Notes under the pieces: generated by a model
Databases searched by the model: none
Told to the model about the DNA's origin: nothing
Seen by the model: only the letters and a program-made list of their open reading frames with translations
Program-made: the position numbers and the translations under genes
Part shown: positions 25,998-36,092 of the stretch, piece by piece
Layout: the number at the start of each line of letters is the position of its first letter
How positions within the stretch are numbered: the first letter of the stretch is position 1
NCBI RefSeq assembly: GCF_012910785.2
Contig: NZ_WTVH02000008.1
Span: 496,001-560,000, forward strand
Direction: 5' to 3'
DNA from: Aromatoleum buckelii
GTDB taxonomy: Bacteria > Pseudomonadota > Gammaproteobacteria > Burkholderiales > Rhodocyclaceae
Length of the DNA: 64,000 nucleotides

Positions 25998-26687
25998 TCA
26001 GGCGGCGATCGACTGCAGGCTGCGCAGGTCGGTGAGCGTGATCGAACGGCGGCCGCGCGGCACGATGATGCCGTCGCGGGTGAGACGGTTGAGGACGCGC
26101 GAGAAAGTTTCCGGCGTCAGGTTGAGTTGCGAGGCGATCGTCTGCTTGTCGCACGACAGGCGCACTTCGACGTTCTGCGCGCTGCAGTCGGCGTGCTGCA
26201 CGAGGTAATGCGCGACGCGCTGGGTCGAGCTGCGCTGGATGCATTGCTCCATCCCTTCGACGAGCTCGCCCATCCGTTGCGACAGCCGCGCCATCAGCGC
26301 CTGCATCAGCGACGGGTGCGCGGCCATTGCCCTCTGCAGCGCGGGACGCTGCAGATGCAGCACCACGCTGTCGCGCGTCGCCTGGGCGGCGAGCGTCTGC
26401 GGCGTGTCGGACAGGATGTTCTCCTCGCAGAACGATTCGCCCTGGCCTGCGAGGCGCACGATCTTCTCGGCACCCGCGCTGGAGATCAGGAATAATTTGA
26501 CTTCGCCTTCGACGACCGCGTACATGCCGGCCGGACGCGCGCCGCGATGCATCAGCATTTCGCCGCGCGATGCCCGGCAGATCCGCACTCCTCGCGAGAG
26601 GCGCTGCAGCGTCGCCGCATCGAGGCTGCTGAAAGGTTCAAGACAGGAAAGTGACTGGAACGCCGGGGGGTGGATAGCGGTCGCCAT
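25998..26687 (-). CDS. dnr: CRP/FNR-family regulator, DNR-like
   Basis: This 229-residue regulator has a cyclic-nucleotide-type sensor domain (residues 20-145), a long dimerisation helix and a winged HTH (182-202). The recognition helix TPETFSRVLNRL carries the Glu193, Ser196 and Arg197 typical of FNR/DNR proteins that bind TTGAT-N4-ATCAA. Cysteines are scattered (15, 37, 87, 149, 168, 179) and do not form the N-terminal FNR iron-sulfur cluster, so NO/heme sensing like DNR is more likely (inference). An AAGGAG site precedes the ATG. It is divergent from narXL, and a perfect target box lies before napF. Confidence 0.85.
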   Translation of the reverse strand: MATAIHPPAFQSLSCLEPFSSLDAATLQRLSRGVRICRASRGEMLMHRGARPAGMYAVVEGEVKLFLISSAGAEKIVRLAGQGESFCEENILSDTPQTLAAQATRDSVVLHLQRPALQRAMAAHPSLMQALMARLSQRMGELVEGMEQCIQRSSTQRVAHYLVQHADCSAQNVEVRLSCDKQTIASQLNLTPETFSRVLNRLTRDGIIVPRGRRSITLTDLRSLQSIAA

Positions 26688-26791
26688 ATTGTCGTGCTCC
26701 TTCGGGATGCTCGTGTTCGGGGATGCAGGCCGCAGTCTAGACGCTCCAGGTGACGATCGACCCGCGATGGGTCGGGCAGGCGAACGGAAGA

Positions 26792-26807
26792 TACCTCTTT
26801 CGAGGTA
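26792..26807. promoter_or_regulatory. Candidate NarL 7-2-7 binding site
   Basis: TACCTCTTTCGAGGTA has two heptamers in inverted order with a 2-base spacer, the arrangement bound by NarL/NarP. The left heptamer fits TACYYMT fully and the right one fits its inverse except for one base. It lies between the divergent dnr-like and narX genes, about 105 bases from each start, so NarL could autoregulate or control both. This is a pattern match; binding is inferred. Confidence 0.6.
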
Positions 26808-26897
26808 CATGGAATAAATGCAAGTCGTTGTTACGAATGGTTTAACCCGAAGAATGGTAGCGATGCCCCATGACTCGGGGGAAAAGGGGGTAGGGGT

Positions 26898-28844
26898 GTG
26901 AACAGCGCCGGCAATGCGGATGTCCTTGACGGCGGCAGGGTCATGCAACGTGTGCGCGCCTCGCTCGCGGGGCGTGCGACGCAGCTGCTGCTGGTGCTGG
27001 CCTTCGTCGCCGTGGCGTTCATCAGCCTCATCGGAATCGGCGCGTCGGTAGTCATCGTCGAAACCGTCCAGGACAGCGGTAGCGCGGTCAACGCGGCGGG
27101 CGGGTTGCGCCGTCTTGCTCATCGTGCAGCCAGCGTCGCGCTCGCCGCAGCCCTCGATGGGCGCACCGGACGTGCCGAAGTCACAGCGGCGATTGGCGCG
27201 TTCGAGGCGGGGTTGGGCGATGCGACGCTGGAGAAAGTGCTCGAGCGCGAGCCCGGCAGCGTCTTCGCGTCGATCTACCGTGGCATCCATGCCCGCTGGT
27301 ATGTGAACCTCAAGCCGCGCCTGCTCGGGGCGCCGGAGCTCCCAAGTGAAAGTCCCGACGTGTTGTTCTACGAGAACCTGCTCGCCGACGTGGACGCCTT
27401 CACGGCGCAGATCGACGCGCTGGTGGCGGTGCTCGAGCGGGAGACCGAGACGGGCATCGCGCAGCTGCGTATGACATTGGTGATTGCGCTCGGAATGGTG
27501 ATGGTCGTCATGGTCGCGGCGCTTTGCGTCATCCGCCGGCGCGTGTTCATGCCGCTGACCGAACTGCGTGATTGCGCCGCACGCATCGCCGGCGGGGATT
27601 TTCGCGCCCGCAGCCGCTACACCGGGCGCGACGAACTCGGGCGCGTGGGTTCGGCGTTCAACGCGATGGCCGACGAGCTGGCGACCGTCTATCGGGATCT
27701 CGAGCAGCGGGTCGAACAGAAGACTGCGGACCTGATGCGCAGCAACCGCGCGCTGGAGCTGCTGTATCACGTCATCGCGCGGCTTTATCACGCCCCGGCC
27801 TCGCCGCAGACCTACGCCGAGACGCTCCGGGATCTCGAGCAGGTGCTCGGGCTCAAAGGCAGTTTCGTCTGCGTGCAGCCCAAGCACGGGGGCGTCGCAA
27901 CAGTCCTGTCGACAACGATGGGCGACTGTCCGGTGCGCTCGCGCAGCGAGGAGGAGTGCAGCCACTGTCCCGGGCGGATGATGCCGTGGAGCTATCGCCG
28001 CGAAGGCGACTTCGATGTGTTCCTGGTGCCGCTGCGCGATGCCGATCACCTCTACGGCATGATGCGGCTCGCGCTGCCGCCGGGCGAGCGGCTGCGCGCG
28101 TGGCAGCACACGCTGGTCGAGGCGGTATCCCGCCACATGGGGATTGCGCTGGGCATTTCGTACCAGAGCGAGCGCGAACGGCTCCTCGCGCTGCAGGAGG
28201 AGCGCTCGATCATCGCGCGCGAACTGCACGACTCGCTGGCGCAGTCGCTGTCCTACATGAAGATCCAGGCGAGCCTGCTGTCGTCGGCGCTGCAGCGGCC
28301 CGAGCGTCGCGACGACGCGTCCGACATCCTGGCCGACATGAAAGGCGGCATCAACGCCGCGTACCGGCAGCTGCGCGAGCTGCTGTCGACGTTCCGCCTG
28401 CAGATGGAGGGGGATTTTGCCCGTCTGCTCGGCAGCACCGTCGAGGAGTACGCCGGCCGCAGCGGCATGCCGATCGAGCTGGAGATCCGCCTTGGCGTGT
28501 GCCATCTGAACCCGAACCAGGAAATCCACGTGCTGCACATCATCCGCGAAGCGCTGTCGAACGCGACGCGTCATGCCCGCGCGAGCTCGATCCGCGTCGG
28601 GCTGTTCGGCCATCCGGACGGAGTCCGGGTGATCATCGAGGATGACGGCAAGGGTATCCTGCCAGCTGCTGCCAGCGAACCGCACCATTACGGCCTGGCA
28701 ATCATGGGCGAGCGGGCGCGGGGGCTCGGCGGCATGCTCGAGATCGTGCCCCGTCCGGACGGCGGCACGCGCGTCAGCGTGTGCTTCGATCCGGTCGCCC
28801 GGCGCGAGGCTTCGTCACCCGCACCCACTCCCGAGGCGCAATGA
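26898..28844 (+). CDS. narX: Nitrate/nitrite sensor histidine kinase
   Basis: This 648-residue inner-membrane kinase has two transmembrane segments (about residues 29-55 and 193-215) around a periplasmic sensor with a P-box-like VNAAGGLRRLAHRAASV (64-80). A HAMP domain follows, then a central module with a Cys cluster (CPVRSRSEEECSHCPG). Next are the HisKA_3 box RELHDSLAQSLSYM (His444) and a HATPase domain with EALSNATRHARA and DDGKGI. Domain order matches NarX/NarQ. The GTG at 26898 was taken; an ATG at 26943 is a good alternative. Its stop overlaps narL by four bases. Confidence 0.93.
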   Translation: MNSAGNADVLDGGRVMQRVRASLAGRATQLLLVLAFVAVAFISLIGIGASVVIVETVQDSGSAVNAAGGLRRLAHRAASVALAAALDGRTGRAEVTAAIGAFEAGLGDATLEKVLEREPGSVFASIYRGIHARWYVNLKPRLLGAPELPSESPDVLFYENLLADVDAFTAQIDALVAVLERETETGIAQLRMTLVIALGMVMVVMVAALCVIRRRVFMPLTELRDCAARIAGGDFRARSRYTGRDELGRVGSAFNAMADELATVYRDLEQRVEQKTADLMRSNRALELLYHVIARLYHAPASPQTYAETLRDLEQVLGLKGSFVCVQPKHGGVATVLSTTMGDCPVRSRSEEECSHCPGRMMPWSYRREGDFDVFLVPLRDADHLYGMMRLALPPGERLRAWQHTLVEAVSRHMGIALGISYQSERERLLALQEERSIIARELHDSLAQSLSYMKIQASLLSSALQRPERRDDASDILADMKGGINAAYRQLRELLSTFRLQMEGDFARLLGSTVEEYAGRSGMPIELEIRLGVCHLNPNQEIHVLHIIREALSNATRHARASSIRVGLFGHPDGVRVIIEDDGKGILPAAASEPHHYGLAIMGERARGLGGMLEIVPRPDGGTRVSVCFDPVARREASSPAPTPEAQ

Positions 28845-29503
28845 ACGACAGGAACGATATTCCCCAGTCGGTCGTGATCATCGACGACCATCCGCTGTTC
28901 CGCAAAGGACTGATCCAGCTGCTGCGCACCGTGTCCGGCTTTCGCCTGGCGGCCGAAGCGGCCGACGGCAAGGAGGGCATCGCGCACATCCTGCATCTGC
29001 GCCCCGACCTGCTGTTGCTCGATCTGAACATGAAAGACATGTCCGGGCTCGAGGTGCTGAAGTTCGTGCGCCAGGCCGATCTGGACACGCGCGTCGTGAT
29101 GGTCACCGTCTCGGATGCCGCCGAAGATCTCGTCGCGGCGCTGCGCGCGGGCGCCGACGGCTACCTGCTCAAGGACATGGAGCCGGAGCAGATGGTTGAG
29201 GCGCTGCAGGCCGCGGCAGCGGGACGGATCGTCGTGTCCGACGCGCTGACCCACCTGATGGCAGCGGCGCTGCGCCGGGAAAAGCGTCCCGACAGCGTCA
29301 CCGATGCGGGCCTCACCGAGCAGGAACAGCGCATCCTCGAGCGCATCGCGACCGGCCTGTCGAACAAGCTGATCGCCCGCGAGCTGGGCATCGCCGAAGG
29401 CACCGTCAAGGTGCACGTCAAGCACGTGCTGCGCAAGCTCAACTTCCGCTCGCGCGTCGAGGCGGCCGTATGGGCGGTTGCGAACCAGCGCGGCGAGCGC
29501 TGA
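28841..29503 (+). CDS. narL: Nitrate/nitrite response regulator
   Basis: This 220-residue NarL-family regulator has a receiver domain with the acidic pair Asp15/Asp16, phospho-acceptor Asp61 (LLLLDLNMKDMSG) and Lys in YLLKDMEP. A LuxR-type HTH (TEQEQRILERIATGLSNKLI, GIAEGTVKVHVKHVLRKL) makes up about residues 155-215. It is the cognate partner of the overlapping narX and probably regulates the nap operon that follows. Confidence 0.95.
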   Translation: MNDRNDIPQSVVIIDDHPLFRKGLIQLLRTVSGFRLAAEAADGKEGIAHILHLRPDLLLLDLNMKDMSGLEVLKFVRQADLDTRVVMVTVSDAAEDLVAALRAGADGYLLKDMEPEQMVEALQAAAAGRIVVSDALTHLMAAALRREKRPDSVTDAGLTEQEQRILERIATGLSNKLIARELGIAEGTVKVHVKHVLRKLNFRSRVEAAVWAVANQRGER

Positions 29504-29653
29504 TCCTCGTTCGATACCCCTCTCGGGAGGGCATCACGCATCCGTATCAGCCCACTGGCTGATCGACCGGTTCGCACGGCCTGACCCCGCACAACTGGCC
29601 TCCGCCGCCTTTTTCAGCGGGTGCATGAAATTACAAGGTCATTTATCTGAAAT

Positions 29654-29667
29654 TTGATTGACATCAA
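29654..29667 (+). promoter_or_regulatory. FNR/DNR box upstream of napF
   Basis: TTGATTGACATCAA is a perfect TTGAT-N4-ATCAA palindrome, 65 bases before the napF ATG. The E-SR recognition helix of the nearby CRP/FNR regulator predicts exactly this target. It indicates activation of nap under low oxygen or nitrogen oxides. A TACCCCT heptamer at 29515-29521 is a weaker NarL candidate further upstream. Confidence 0.85.
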
Positions 29668-29732
29668 AGCCCGCCCCCTGCCCGCGGATGTCCAATCCAA
29701 TACCACAGCACAGGTAGGGGATTTCCCGGGTC

Positions 29733-30227
29733 ATGTTCAACGCACGTCGTCGTTTCCTCACTGGCAGCTTGCGTTCCGTTCGCAACGACCTGCGCCCGCC
29801 CTGGGCCCTGGTCGGGGACGCGTTCGAAGACCGCTGCAATCGCTGTAACGACTGCAGCGTCGCGTGCCCGAACGGCATCCTCGTCGTCGGCTCGGGCGGA
29901 TTCCCGAAAATCGATTTCAGTCGCGGTGAATGCAGCTTCTGCGGCGACTGCGCAGAGGCCTGCGAAGCGGGCGCGCTGCGCATGGACAGCATTTCGGCGT
30001 GGCAACTCGGGGCGACGATCGGCGCGCCGTGCCTCGCCGCGCTGGGCGTCGAATGCCGCGTGTGCGGGGATGCGTGCAGCGTCGCTGCGATCCGCTTCCG
30101 GCCCCGGCCGGGCAGCGTTGCGCAGCCGCATCTGGATGCGGAGCGCTGCAACGGCTGCGGTGCGTGCTATGCGCCGTGCCCGGTCAACGCGATCGGGATG
30201 GCGCTGAAAGCGGAGGTCGCCCGATGA
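29733..30227 (+). CDS. napF: Ferredoxin-type protein NapF
   Basis: This 164-residue cytoplasmic iron-sulfur protein has three or four [4Fe-4S] sets: [24 protein letters not shown] and [12 protein letters not shown], plus CRVCGDAC. It begins [11 protein letters not shown], where the twin Arg has been shown in NapF homologues to aid contact with NapA rather than export. NapF is thought to help load or protect the NapA iron-sulfur site. First gene of napFDAGHBC; its stop overlaps napD by four bases. Confidence 0.95.
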   Translation: MFNARRRFLTGSLRSVRNDLRPPWALVGDAFEDRCNRCNDCSVACPNGILVVGSGGFPKIDFSRGECSFCGDCAEACEAGALRMDSISAWQLGATIGAPCLAALGVECRVCGDACSVAAIRFRPRPGSVAQPHLDAERCNGCGACYAPCPVNAIGMALKAEVAR

Positions 30228-30559
30228 GGATCGCAAGCCTGGTGGTACGCGCGCGTCCTGGCGACCTCGAAACGCTGAGCGCGTCGCTGCACGAGATTCC
30301 CGGCGTCGAGTTGCATGGCGCGAGCGCCGAAGCCGGACGGCTCATCGTCACCGTCGAGGACGGCGAGGGCTACGCGATGGCCGACTCGCTGCTCGCCGTC
30401 AGCCTTGCGCGTCACGTGCTCGGCGTGACGCTGGCTTACGAATACACGGACGAAGGATTGCAACTCGATGGCGAACTTCCGGAACCGGTGCCCGGGCCGC
30501 AGCGTGCGGTCGGGCAGCCGGGGGCTGGCGGCGCTCAGGACAAGGAGGCTGTGAAATGA
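30224..30559 (+). CDS. napD: NapA signal-peptide chaperone NapD
   Basis: This 111-residue protein binds the Tat signal of NapA so that export waits for cofactor insertion. The N-terminus ([20 protein letters not shown]) and the ISSLVV-like beta strand are typical; LIVTVEDG and [11 protein letters not shown] complete the ferredoxin-like fold. A Pro/Gly-rich tail of about 25 residues makes it longer than E. coli NapD (87). It overlaps napF and napA by four bases at each end. Confidence 0.94.
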   Translation: MRIASLVVRARPGDLETLSASLHEIPGVELHGASAEAGRLIVTVEDGEGYAMADSLLAVSLARHVLGVTLAYEYTDEGLQLDGELPEPVPGPQRAVGQPGAGGAQDKEAVK

Positions 30560-33102
30560 CGATGGACAGACGCGAATTCATCAAGAGCAACGCGGTTGCG
30601 GCCGCGGCGGCGACCGCCGGCATCGGTATCCCGGTGGTTGCCGCCGCGCAGCCGGACAGCGCGAGCAGCACCAGGGTGCGCTGGGACAAGGCGGCGTGCC
30701 GTTTCTGCGGCGTCGGCTGTTCGGTGCTCGTCGGCGTGCAAAACGGCCGCGTCGTGGCGACGCAAGGAGACCCCGATGCGCCGGTCAATCGCGGCCTGAA
30801 CTGCATCAAGGGCTACTTCCTGTCGAAGATCATGTACGGCAGCGACCGCCTGACGAAGCCATTGCTGCGCATGACCAACGGCAAGTACGACAAGAACGGC
30901 GAGTTCACGCCGGTGTCGTGGAATCAGGCGTTTGACCTGATGGCCGAAAAGTGGAAGGCCGCGATGAAGGCGGGCGGCCCCGACGCGATCGCGATGTTCG
31001 GCTCGGGCCAATGGACGATCTGGGAAGGCTATGCCGCCGCCAAACTGCACAAGGCCGGCTGGCGCAGCAACAACCTCGACCCGAACGCGCGTCACTGCAT
31101 GGCTTCCGCGGTCGCCGGCTTCATGCGCACCTTCGGCATCGACGAGCCGATGGGCTGCTACGACGACATCGAGAACGCCGATGCCTTCGTGCTGTGGGGC
31201 TCGAACATGGCCGAGATGCACCCGATCCTGTGGTCGCGCATCACCGACCGGCGGCTGTCGAAGGAAGGCAGCGAAGTGCATGTGCTGTCGACGTTCGAGC
31301 ATCGCTCGTTCGAGCTCGCCGACAACGGCATGATCTTCGTGCCGCAGACCGATCTGGCAATCCTCAACTACATCTGCCACTACATCATCCAGAACAAGAA
31401 AGTTAACACTGCGTTCGTCAATGCGCATGTGAACTTCAAGAAGGGCGAACCCGACATCGGCTTCGGCCTGCGCCCGAACCATGCGCTCGAAGCGAAGGCG
31501 ACGAACAATGGCTACCCCGGCGCCGACGGCAAGCCGAAAGGCAACAGCGGCGCGGCTGCCGACATCACGTTCGAGGAGTTTGCGAACTACGTCGCCGACT
31601 ACACCCTCGAGAAAGTGGCGAAGCTCTCCGGCGTGCCGGCCGAGCGGCTCGAGCGGATGGCGAAGCTGTATGCCGACCCGGAACGGAAGGTGGTGTCGTT
31701 CTGGACGATGGGGTTCAACCAGCACACGCGCGGCACGTGGGTGAACAACATGATCTACAACGTGCATCTGCTGACGGGCAAGATCAGCGAGCCCGGCAAC
31801 GGTCCGTTCTCGCTGACCGGCCAGCCGTCGGCGTGCGGCACTGCGCGTGAAGTGGGCACGTTCGCACACCGCCTGCCGGCCGACATGGTCGTGACGAACC
31901 CGATGCACCGCGCGATCACGGAGAAGATATGGCAACTTCCGGACGGCACGCTGCCCGCCAAGATCGGCCTGCACGCGGTCGCCCAGAGCCGCGCGCTGAA
32001 AGATGGCAAAGTGAAGTGCTACTGGACCAGCACGACGAACAACATGCAGGCCGGCCCGAACATCAACGAAGAGATCTATCCCGGCTGGAGGAATCCCGAG
32101 ACGTTCATCGTCGTCTCCGACGTCTATCCGACCGTCTCGGCGATGGCGGCAGACCTGATCCTGCCGTCGGCGATGTGGACCGAGAAGGAAGGCGCGTACG
32201 GCAATGCTGAGCGGCGAACGCAGTTCTGGCGCCAGCAGGTCGCGCCGCCGGGGGAGGCGAAATCCGACCTGTGGCAGTACATCGAGTTCTCGAAGCGCTT
32301 CAAGGTCGAGGAAGTGTGGCCTGCCGAGCTGATCACGAAGAAGCCGGAGTACAAGGGCAGGACGCTGTTCGACATCCTTTTCAGGAACGGCGTCGTCGAC
32401 AAGTTCACGCTCGCCGACGTCGACAAGGACAACGCGCACGCGATCCCCGGCTACATGAACGACGAGTCGAAGGAGCTCGGCTTCTATCTGCAGAAAGGGC
32501 TGTTCGAGGAATACGCCGCGTTCGGCCGCGGCCACGGCCACGACCTGGCCGACTTCGCCACTTATCACAAGACGCGCGGCCTGCGCTGGCCGGTCGTCGA
32601 GGGGAAGGAAACCCTGTGGCGCTTCCGCGAAGGCTACGACCCGTACGTCAAGACCGGCGAGAGCGTGAAGTTCTACGGCCACAAGGACGGCCGCGCGGTG
32701 ATCTTCGCGCTGCCGTACCAGGATCCGCCCGAGATGCCGGACAACGAATACGACCTGTGGCTGTGCACCGGGCGTGTGCTCGAGCACTGGCACACCGGCT
32801 CGATGACGCGCCGCGTCCCCGAACTCCACCGCTCGGTGCCCGAGGCGCAGGTGCTCATGCACCCGGAGGACGCGACGAAGCGCGGGCTGCAGCGCGGCAT
32901 GACGGTGAAAGTCGCGTCGCGGCGCGGCGAAATCACCGCCCGGCTGGAGACGCGCGGCCGCAACAAGCCGCCGCAGGGACTTATTTTCGTGCCGTTCTTC
33001 GACGAAGGCCGGCTCGTTAACAAGCTGACGCTCGACGCCACCTGCCCGATCTCGAAAGAGACCGACTTCAAGAAGTGCGCAGTCAAGGTGGCCAAAGCCT
33101 GA
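30556..33102 (+). CDS. napA: Periplasmic nitrate reductase catalytic subunit
   Basis: This 848-residue bis-MGD molybdoenzyme reduces nitrate to nitrite in the periplasm. The Tat signal is [11 protein letters not shown] (residues 4-14). Its [4Fe-4S] cluster is held by Cys48, Cys51, Cys55 and Cys83, and the Mo ligand is Cys181 in RHCMASAV. Typical NapA segments [13 protein letters not shown] and [11 protein letters not shown] are present. Length fits NapA (about 830). Electrons should come from NapC through NapB, and possibly NapGH. Confidence 0.98.
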   Translation: MTMDRREFIKSNAVAAAAATAGIGIPVVAAAQPDSASSTRVRWDKAACRFCGVGCSVLVGVQNGRVVATQGDPDAPVNRGLNCIKGYFLSKIMYGSDRLTKPLLRMTNGKYDKNGEFTPVSWNQAFDLMAEKWKAAMKAGGPDAIAMFGSGQWTIWEGYAAAKLHKAGWRSNNLDPNARHCMASAVAGFMRTFGIDEPMGCYDDIENADAFVLWGSNMAEMHPILWSRITDRRLSKEGSEVHVLSTFEHRSFELADNGMIFVPQTDLAILNYICHYIIQNKKVNTAFVNAHVNFKKGEPDIGFGLRPNHALEAKATNNGYPGADGKPKGNSGAAADITFEEFANYVADYTLEKVAKLSGVPAERLERMAKLYADPERKVVSFWTMGFNQHTRGTWVNNMIYNVHLLTGKISEPGNGPFSLTGQPSACGTAREVGTFAHRLPADMVVTNPMHRAITEKIWQLPDGTLPAKIGLHAVAQSRALKDGKVKCYWTSTTNNMQAGPNINEEIYPGWRNPETFIVVSDVYPTVSAMAADLILPSAMWTEKEGAYGNAERRTQFWRQQVAPPGEAKSDLWQYIEFSKRFKVEEVWPAELITKKPEYKGRTLFDILFRNGVVDKFTLADVDKDNAHAIPGYMNDESKELGFYLQKGLFEEYAAFGRGHGHDLADFATYHKTRGLRWPVVEGKETLWRFREGYDPYVKTGESVKFYGHKDGRAVIFALPYQDPPEMPDNEYDLWLCTGRVLEHWHTGSMTRRVPELHRSVPEAQVLMHPEDATKRGLQRGMTVKVASRRGEITARLETRGRNKPPQGLIFVPFFDEGRLVNKLTLDATCPISKETDFKKCAVKVAKA

Positions 33103-33135
33103 CGAACACCGTCCGCACGAGGCGAACGAACGATC

Positions 33136-33954
33136 ATGGGCGACTCAAAGCACCGGCGCGCCGGGCAGGCGGAAGCTCCGCGCCGCCGCTTCCTCAAGGA
33201 GGCGGCGGGGGCCGCGGGCGGAGCATTCCTGCTGTCGCTCGGTGTCGGCTTGTACGCGAAGCAGGCGAGTGCTTTGCCGGCAGCCGCGCTACGCCCGCCC
33301 GGGGCGATGGCCGAGCGGGATTTTCTCGCCGCCTGCGTGCGCTGCGGCCTGTGCGTGCGGGGCTGCCCGTACGACACGCTGAAGCTCGCCGAACTCGGCG
33401 ACGCTGTCGCAACCGGCACGCCGTATTTCACCGCGCGTGCGATTGCGTGCGAGATGTGCGAGGACATCCCGTGCGTCGCTGCGTGTCCGAGCGGCGCGCT
33501 GGACCGCAGCCTGACCGACATCGGCAACGCGCGCATGGGGCTCGCCGTGCTGATCGACCACGAGACCTGTCTCAATTTTCTCGGCCTGCGCTGCGACGTC
33601 TGCTACCGGGTATGCCCAGTGATCGACAAGGCGATCACGCTCGAGCGCGTGCACAACCCGCGATCCGACCGTCACGCGCTGCTGCTGCCGACCGTCCATT
33701 CCGACGCGTGCACCGGCTGCGGCAAATGCGAGCAGTCCTGCGTGCTGCCCGGCGAGGCGGCGATCAAGGTGCTGCCGGTGAAGCTCGCGCGCGGTTCGGC
33801 CGCCGAGCACTATCGCAAGGGCTGGGAGGAAAAGGACGCGGCCGGCGGCTCGCTGATCGGCGAGCAGCTGGAAATGCCCGTTCGCGGGCTCGAGGACAAG
33901 GCCTACGGCGATACGCGCGTCGCCCCTGCCCCGCAGCCGGAGTCGAGGCCATGA
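33136..33954 (+). CDS. napG: Ferredoxin-type quinol dehydrogenase subunit NapG
   Basis: This 272-residue periplasmic ferredoxin has a Tat-type signal ([21 protein letters not shown]) and four [4Fe-4S] motifs: [35 protein letters not shown] and [11 protein letters not shown]. NapG works with NapH as an alternative quinol-oxidising route to NapA, useful with ubiquinol. It starts 33 bases after napA and is 13 bases before napH. Confidence 0.95.
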   Translation: MGDSKHRRAGQAEAPRRRFLKEAAGAAGGAFLLSLGVGLYAKQASALPAAALRPPGAMAERDFLAACVRCGLCVRGCPYDTLKLAELGDAVATGTPYFTARAIACEMCEDIPCVAACPSGALDRSLTDIGNARMGLAVLIDHETCLNFLGLRCDVCYRVCPVIDKAITLERVHNPRSDRHALLLPTVHSDACTGCGKCEQSCVLPGEAAIKVLPVKLARGSAAEHYRKGWEEKDAAGGSLIGEQLEMPVRGLEDKAYGDTRVAPAPQPESRP

Positions 33955-33967
33955 CGGAGCCGCGACG

Positions 33968-34864
33968 ATGAGCGGCAAGGGTGCTTTCGCCGCGGCATCC
34001 GCGCGCGGCGCGCCGGCGCGACCGGGGCGCGAGGCCCTCGCGGGCAAAGGCTGGCTGCGGGCGCATGCCTGGCTGCTGCTGCGCCGCCTGTCGCAGTTCG
34101 GCATCCTCGCGCTGTTCCTCGCCGGCCCCTGGTTCGGCGTGTGGATCGTCAAGGGCAACCTGTCGTCGAGCCTGACGCTCGGGGTGTTGCCGCTGACCGA
34201 CCCGTTCCTGCTCGCGCAGTCGTTCGCCGCCGGCGCGGTGCCGTATCGCGACGCGGTGCTCGGCGGCGGCATCGTGCTGGCGTTCTACCTGCTGGTCGGC
34301 GGACGAACGTTCTGTGCGTGGGTGTGCCCCGTCAATCCGGTCACCGATGCGGCGGCGTGGCTGCGTCGCCGTCTGAACCTCAAGAGCGGCAGGGTGCCGG
34401 CCTCGAGCACCCGGCACTGGCTGCTCGGCTTCGTGCTGCTGGCCGCTTTCGCGACCGGCAGCCTCGCCTGGGAGTGGGTGAACCCGGTGTCGATGCTGCA
34501 CCGCGGCCTGATCTTCGGCTTCGGCCTCGGGTGGGGCATCGTCGGCGGGATTTTCCTCTACGACCTGCTGATCGCTTCGCGCGGCTGGTGTGGCCACCTC
34601 TGTCCGATGGGGGCGTTCTACGGCTTGGCGGGCCGCTTCGCGGTGCTGCGCGTGAGTGCCGCGAAGCGCCGGGCGTGCGACGACTGCATGGACTGCTTCG
34701 CCGTGTGTCCCGAGCCCCACGTGATCCCCCCGGCGCTGAAGGCCGCTGGCCAGGACCACCCGGTCATCCTCGACCGCGATTGCACCAACTGCGGCCGCTG
34801 CATCGACGTGTGCGGCAGGAACGTATTCCGAGTTACGACCCGATTTGATAGGAGCGAGTCATGA
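33968..34864 (+). CDS. napH: Quinol dehydrogenase membrane component NapH
   Basis: This 298-residue membrane protein has four hydrophobic segments and two cytoplasmic [4Fe-4S] motifs near the end (CDDCMDCFAVCP and CTNCGRCIDVCG). Membrane Cys motifs FCAWVCPVNP and WCGHLCPMGAFY are NapH signatures. It passes quinol electrons to NapG. Its TGA overlaps the napB ATG (ATGA). Confidence 0.96.
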   Translation: MSGKGAFAAASARGAPARPGREALAGKGWLRAHAWLLLRRLSQFGILALFLAGPWFGVWIVKGNLSSSLTLGVLPLTDPFLLAQSFAAGAVPYRDAVLGGGIVLAFYLLVGGRTFCAWVCPVNPVTDAAAWLRRRLNLKSGRVPASSTRHWLLGFVLLAAFATGSLAWEWVNPVSMLHRGLIFGFGLGWGIVGGIFLYDLLIASRGWCGHLCPMGAFYGLAGRFAVLRVSAAKRRACDDCMDCFAVCPEPHVIPPALKAAGQDHPVILDRDCTNCGRCIDVCGRNVFRVTTRFDRSES

Positions 34865-35313
34865 AAAAACAGACCCGTAAGCTCGCGATGACTCTCGTCG
34901 TCGCGCTGAGCCTCGGCAGTTTCGGCAACATGGCGGCGTTCGGCCAGGGCGTCCAGTCGCTGCGGGGCGCCGGCATTGTCGGCAACGACCCCGCTCCCGC
35001 GAGTTTCCGCGTTGCCCCCGACGGCCCGCCGATCCCGCGCGACTACGTGCAGCAGCCGCCGCTGATCCCGCACAAGATCGAGGGCTACGAGGTCACGAAG
35101 AACTTCAACAAGTGCATGGACTGCCATTCCTGGAGCCGCTACCAGGAGTTCAAGGCGACGAAAGTGAGCCTGACGCACTTCAAGGATCGCGACGGCGGCG
35201 AACTCTCGAACATCTCGCCGCGGCGCTATTTCTGCATGCAGTGCCACATTCCCCAGACCGACGCGAAGCCGCTGATCGACAACACTTTCAGGCGAGCCGA
35301 AGGCCTGCGCTGA
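34861..35313 (+). CDS. napB: Diheme cytochrome c subunit NapB
   Basis: This 150-residue periplasmic cytochrome has a Sec signal (residues 1-29) and two heme motifs, CMDCH at 85-89 and CMQCH at 125-129. GEYVQQPPLIPHKIEGYEV-like sequence before the first heme is typical of NapB. It transfers electrons from NapC to NapA. Its hemes need the Ccm system encoded just downstream. Confidence 0.96.
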   Translation: MKKQTRKLAMTLVVALSLGSFGNMAAFGQGVQSLRGAGIVGNDPAPASFRVAPDGPPIPRDYVQQPPLIPHKIEGYEVTKNFNKCMDCHSWSRYQEFKATKVSLTHFKDRDGGELSNISPRRYFCMQCHIPQTDAKPLIDNTFRRAEGLR

Positions 35314-35343
35314 TCCTCGGCGCCGAACGCACAGGGAACCGAC

Positions 35344-35982
35344 ATGACTCAGGACAACAACAAGGATCGCGGCCGCTTCTGGGTCCGCCTGCGGCGCATC
35401 GCGCTCGGCGGACTGGGGCTCGCCTTCGTCGCCGGTATCGTCTTCTGGGGCGGCTTCAACACCGTGATGGAGATGACCAACCAAGAATCCTTCTGCACCT
35501 CGTGCCACGAGATGAAGGAGAACGTATTCGAGGAGTATCGCAATACGATCCATTACCAGAACCGCACCGGAGTGCGCGCGACCTGCCCGGACTGTCACGT
35601 GCCCAAGGAATGGGGCCCGAAGATCGTCCGCAAGATTCAGGCATCGAACGAAGTGTGGCACCACCTGTTCGGCAGCATCGACACGCCCGAGAAGTTCGAC
35701 GCCAAGCGCATGCAGCTGGCGCAGAACGAATGGCAACGCATGAAAGCCAACGACTCGCGTGAATGCCGCAACTGCCACAACTTCGAGTATTTCGACTATT
35801 CGGTGCAGGGGCGACGCTCGAATGCGGCGCACCAGGCGGGGCTCGCCGACGACAAGACGTGCATCGACTGCCACAAGGGCATTGCCCATTCGCTGCCGCC
35901 GATCGAGCAGGAAATCGGTGCCGGACGCGAAGCGGTCGCGCCCGACGTGTTCCATCCGCCGGCCGCGACGAAACCGCAGTGA
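35344..35982 (+). CDS. napC: Tetraheme quinol dehydrogenase NapC
   Basis: This 212-residue NapC/NirT protein has one N-terminal membrane helix (residues 18-38) and four CXXCH motifs: 51-55, 81-85, 141-145 and 173-177. It oxidises membrane quinol and feeds NapB. Last gene of the nap operon, followed by a strong hairpin. The presence of both NapC and NapGH gives two electron entry routes. Confidence 0.96.
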   Translation: MTQDNNKDRGRFWVRLRRIALGGLGLAFVAGIVFWGGFNTVMEMTNQESFCTSCHEMKENVFEEYRNTIHYQNRTGVRATCPDCHVPKEWGPKIVRKIQASNEVWHHLFGSIDTPEKFDAKRMQLAQNEWQRMKANDSRECRNCHNFEYFDYSVQGRRSNAAHQAGLADDKTCIDCHKGIAHSLPPIEQEIGAGREAVAPDVFHPPAATKPQ

Positions 35983-36002
35983 GCGAGTTGCGGTGATCCT
36001 GA

Positions 36003-36036
36003 AGCGCGGTTTCGCTTCGCGTGGCGAAACCGCGCT
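36003..36036 (+). terminator. Hairpin after napC
   Basis: A perfect 13-base stem (AGCGCGGTTTCGC with GCGAAACCGCGCT) and 8-base loop lie 20 bases past the napC stop. No T run follows, so it could be a weak terminator or an mRNA-stabilising structure separating nap from ccm. Confidence 0.5.
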
Positions 36037-36092
36037 GTTCGACCTTCAAGCAGCCTCCCGGAGCGCTCCGCTCTGTGGTTAAATCCACGCCC

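Noticed and set aside
29515-29530. Second NarL-type site before nap
   Set aside because: The left heptamer TACCCCT fits, but the right half departs at several positions; kept only as a comment.
30535-32862. Open frame of 775 codons on the minus strand opposite napA
   Set aside because: It is antisense to a confident napA gene and resembles no protein family.
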